A DNA stretch of 64,000 nucleotides from positions 1 to 64,000 of the forward strand of contig DEQO01000115.1 of NCBI GenBank assembly GCA_002360495.1, written 5' to 3'. Shown piece by piece: positions 62,751-64,000 of this stretch. Position 1 is the stretch's first letter. Each line of letters opens with the position of its first letter. Both the position numbers and the translations under genes were made by a program. The notes beneath the pieces are model-generated. The model searched no databases. It saw nothing but the letters and a program-made list of their open reading frames with translations, and was not told where the DNA came from. The stretch comes from Flavobacteriales bacterium UBA3364. Its GTDB lineage: Bacteria; Bacteroidota; Bacteroidia; Flavobacteriales_F; PHOS-HE28.

Positions 62751-63681
62751 GGTCCACGGGTTCTTGAACGGCCGCCGTTTCCCGCACGAATCGCTGCGAG
62801 AAGGCCATCATCTGTTCGTTCTCCTGCGGGGAGGGCAGGGCCTTGGCGAATTTCACCATGTCCGCAAGGCGCAAGACGTTCTCAAGTTGGCCCCGTTGAT
62901 CGGGGGAGAGCGGGCTCACCCGGAGTTCTTTCACCAATTCATCGGTGGTGCTTTCCAAAGCGGGCAAACGGTACCGTTCCTCGATATAGCCGCGCAGGAG
63001 ATCGGTGATCCGCGAGTGATAGCCTTTGTGATCGCCCTGTTGCCAGACGCGCTCTTTGTCCAGCACCTCCAGTGCACGAAGAATGCGTTCATGCAAAGCG
63101 ATGACCACGGTGGGTGTCGGCGACGGCGTGGATGGTCCCCGTTTACGGAGGACGAGATAGAGCACCGTCGCGAGTATGGCCAAGGATGCCGCACCGATGG
63201 CGAACCAGACCCAGTGTTCGCGCAGCCAGTAACCCGCACTGAACGGAAGGACGACGATGTCCTTGATGTCGCGCAATGCAAGGCTGCTGTCCAATTCCGT
63301 AGTGCGTACCTCGATCAATTGGGCCGTGCTTTCCAAGGTGGTCCCATCCACAACGAAGCGGAATGGCGGTACAGCCCAGAAGCCGGTATCGAAGGAGGTC
63401 AGCGTCAGCGTCCGCACCTGGCGGGCCAAGGCCCCATCACCGGCAACGGTATCCACGCCGGAATCATGCACCACTTCAACATGGCGTTCAAGTGTGTCCG
63501 CGATCGTCGGCCATACGATGCTTTTCACGCTGTTCGGTGAGTAGGAGACATGCATCTTCATGTGCACTTGCTCTCCGATGCGAATCACGGTGGTATCCAG
63601 GTCCACGCCCACGACCGTGTTCGCGGATTGACCGATCAAGGTCAAGGGTAGTACCAACGCGGTGGCCGTGATCGCCCTCAT
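62743..63681 (-). CDS. Bat operon protein with periplasmic and cytoplasmic parts (312 aa)
   Basis: Signal peptide (MRAITATALVLPLTLIGQSA), a beta-rich periplasmic part (VDLDTTVIRIGEQVHMKMHV), a membrane segment (EHWVWFAIGAASLAILATVL, about 156-175), then a basic linker and a helical cytoplasmic end. Proteins in this position between DUF58 and batA are usual in Bacteroidota and are unnamed, sometimes called BatD-like. Confidence 0.75.
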   Translation of the reverse strand: MRAITATALVLPLTLIGQSANTVVGVDLDTTVIRIGEQVHMKMHVSYSPNSVKSIVWPTIADTLERHVEVVHDSGVDTVAGDGALARQVRTLTLTSFDTGFWAVPPFRFVVDGTTLESTAQLIEVRTTELDSSLALRDIKDIVVLPFSAGYWLREHWVWFAIGAASLAILATVLYLVLRKRGPSTPSPTPTVVIALHERILRALEVLDKERVWQQGDHKGYHSRITDLLRGYIEERYRLPALESTTDELVKELRVSPLSPDQRGQLENVLRLADMVKFAKALPSPQENEQMMAFSQRFVRETAAVQEPVDHG

Positions 63682-64000
63682 CGCACGTCACGTTGCTTCA
63701 GCAGGTCCATCAAAGGCCGCACATAACCGTCCTGCGTGGTGATCGTGGCGTGATCGACACCGGAGCGGCGCAGGGTCTCCCGCGTGCGGTTCTGGTGCTT
63801 CAATGCAGCGGCCCGATAGGCGTTTCGGACGGAGCGACTCCCGGTATTCACCCAGCGGGATACGCCGGTCTCCGGGTCCACGAACTGCACCAGGCCTACG
63901 TTCGGCAATTCGCTTTCCCGCGGATCCGCGGTGCGCAGAACGACGAGATCATGTTTTCGGTTGGCGATCTTGATGGCCGGTTCGTATTCATCGTCCATCA
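63678..64000 (-). CDS. DUF58 protein, C-terminal part (cut by window edge)
   Basis: The frame runs off the right edge. The visible 107 residues contain ANRKHDLVVLRTADPRESEL and PNVGLVQFVDPETGVSRWVN, the C-terminal part of the VWA-like DUF58 family (…kHDviai.v.DP.E.eLP..GLv…D.EtG). In this operon DUF58 follows a MoxR ATPase in most Bacteroidota; that gene would be just outside. Confidence 0.85.
   Translation of the reverse strand, partial: MDDEYEPAIKIANRKHDLVVLRTADPRESELPNVGLVQFVDPETGVSRWVNTGSRSVRNAYRAAALKHQNRTRETLRRSGVDHATITTQDGYVRPLMDLLKQRDVR

Noticed and set aside
1..64000. CRISPR array
   Set aside because: The direct repeats present are dispersed palindromes kilobases apart; no regularly spaced repeat-spacer run was seen.

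Overview
The window is high-GC (by eye about 58-60%) DNA of the phylum Bacteroidota, with two very different halves. Positions 1 to about 52.4 kb are a densely packed, almost entirely leftward (minus-strand) run of about 120 small genes with 4-nt ATGA/GTGA start-stop overlaps, typical of a large temperate phage or phage-like integrated element. Positions 52.9-64 kb look chromosomal: tRNA-Pro(TGG), tRNA-Arg(TCT), a secreted beta-helix protein, then a leftward Bat (aerotolerance) operon whose order (DUF58 - Bat-like - batA - batB - TPR - TPR - batD - batE) is characteristic of Bacteroidota.

Phage-like half, read in its direction of transcription (right to left). At 51.6-52.4 kb two small DNA-binding-type proteins are divergently transcribed around a repeat-rich operator region, like a CI/Cro switch. 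The leftward early region (44.7-51.6 kb) holds tRNA-Ile and tRNA-Trp, an Acb2-like (anti-CBASS cyclic-nucleotide sponge) domain and many orphans. A TOPRIM/P-loop primase-helicase (41.9-44.6 kb) follows, then a truncated MurD-like protein, a J-domain protein, a methyltransferase, a DatZ-like HD phosphohydrolase, a membrane cassette (SPFH protein, an anchored helical protein, a Cys-rich membrane protein, three tiny membrane peptides), DUF3310, a DUF4942-type DNA methyltransferase, two HNH endonucleases, a SpoU-type RNA methyltransferase, a DksA-like protein and a PAPS-reductase-family protein. Further left are a sigma-region-4-like protein, a ubiquitin-like beta-grasp protein, DUF2493, a Rieske-like protein, ASCH, a stand-alone primase zinc finger, an FtsK-gamma protein, an AP2-domain protein, a VWA protein, an adenylosuccinate-synthetase/PurZ-family enzyme, YopX, a DUF5131 (Gp37/Gp68) protein, and the N-terminal part of RadC at the left edge. 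No capsid, terminase, tail, DNA polymerase or integrase gene is visible, so the structural and integration modules must lie left of the window if this is a phage.

The most unusual things seen are: (1) three hairpins that each enclose a start codon in an inverted copy of the start region and share a 15-nt loop with the pattern TTTGCCnnnnCnnGG on the plus strand; (2) a PurA/PurZ-family synthetase together with a DatZ-like HD hydrolase, a partial match to phages that replace adenine by 2-aminoadenine; (3) several families of dispersed palindromic repeats, some read in frame into proteins, including one inside the conserved core of a MurD-like fragment; (4) an Acb2-like domain with an N-terminal extension; (5) a stand-alone multiubiquitin-type beta-grasp protein. 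All family names come from reading the translations by eye; no database search was possible.
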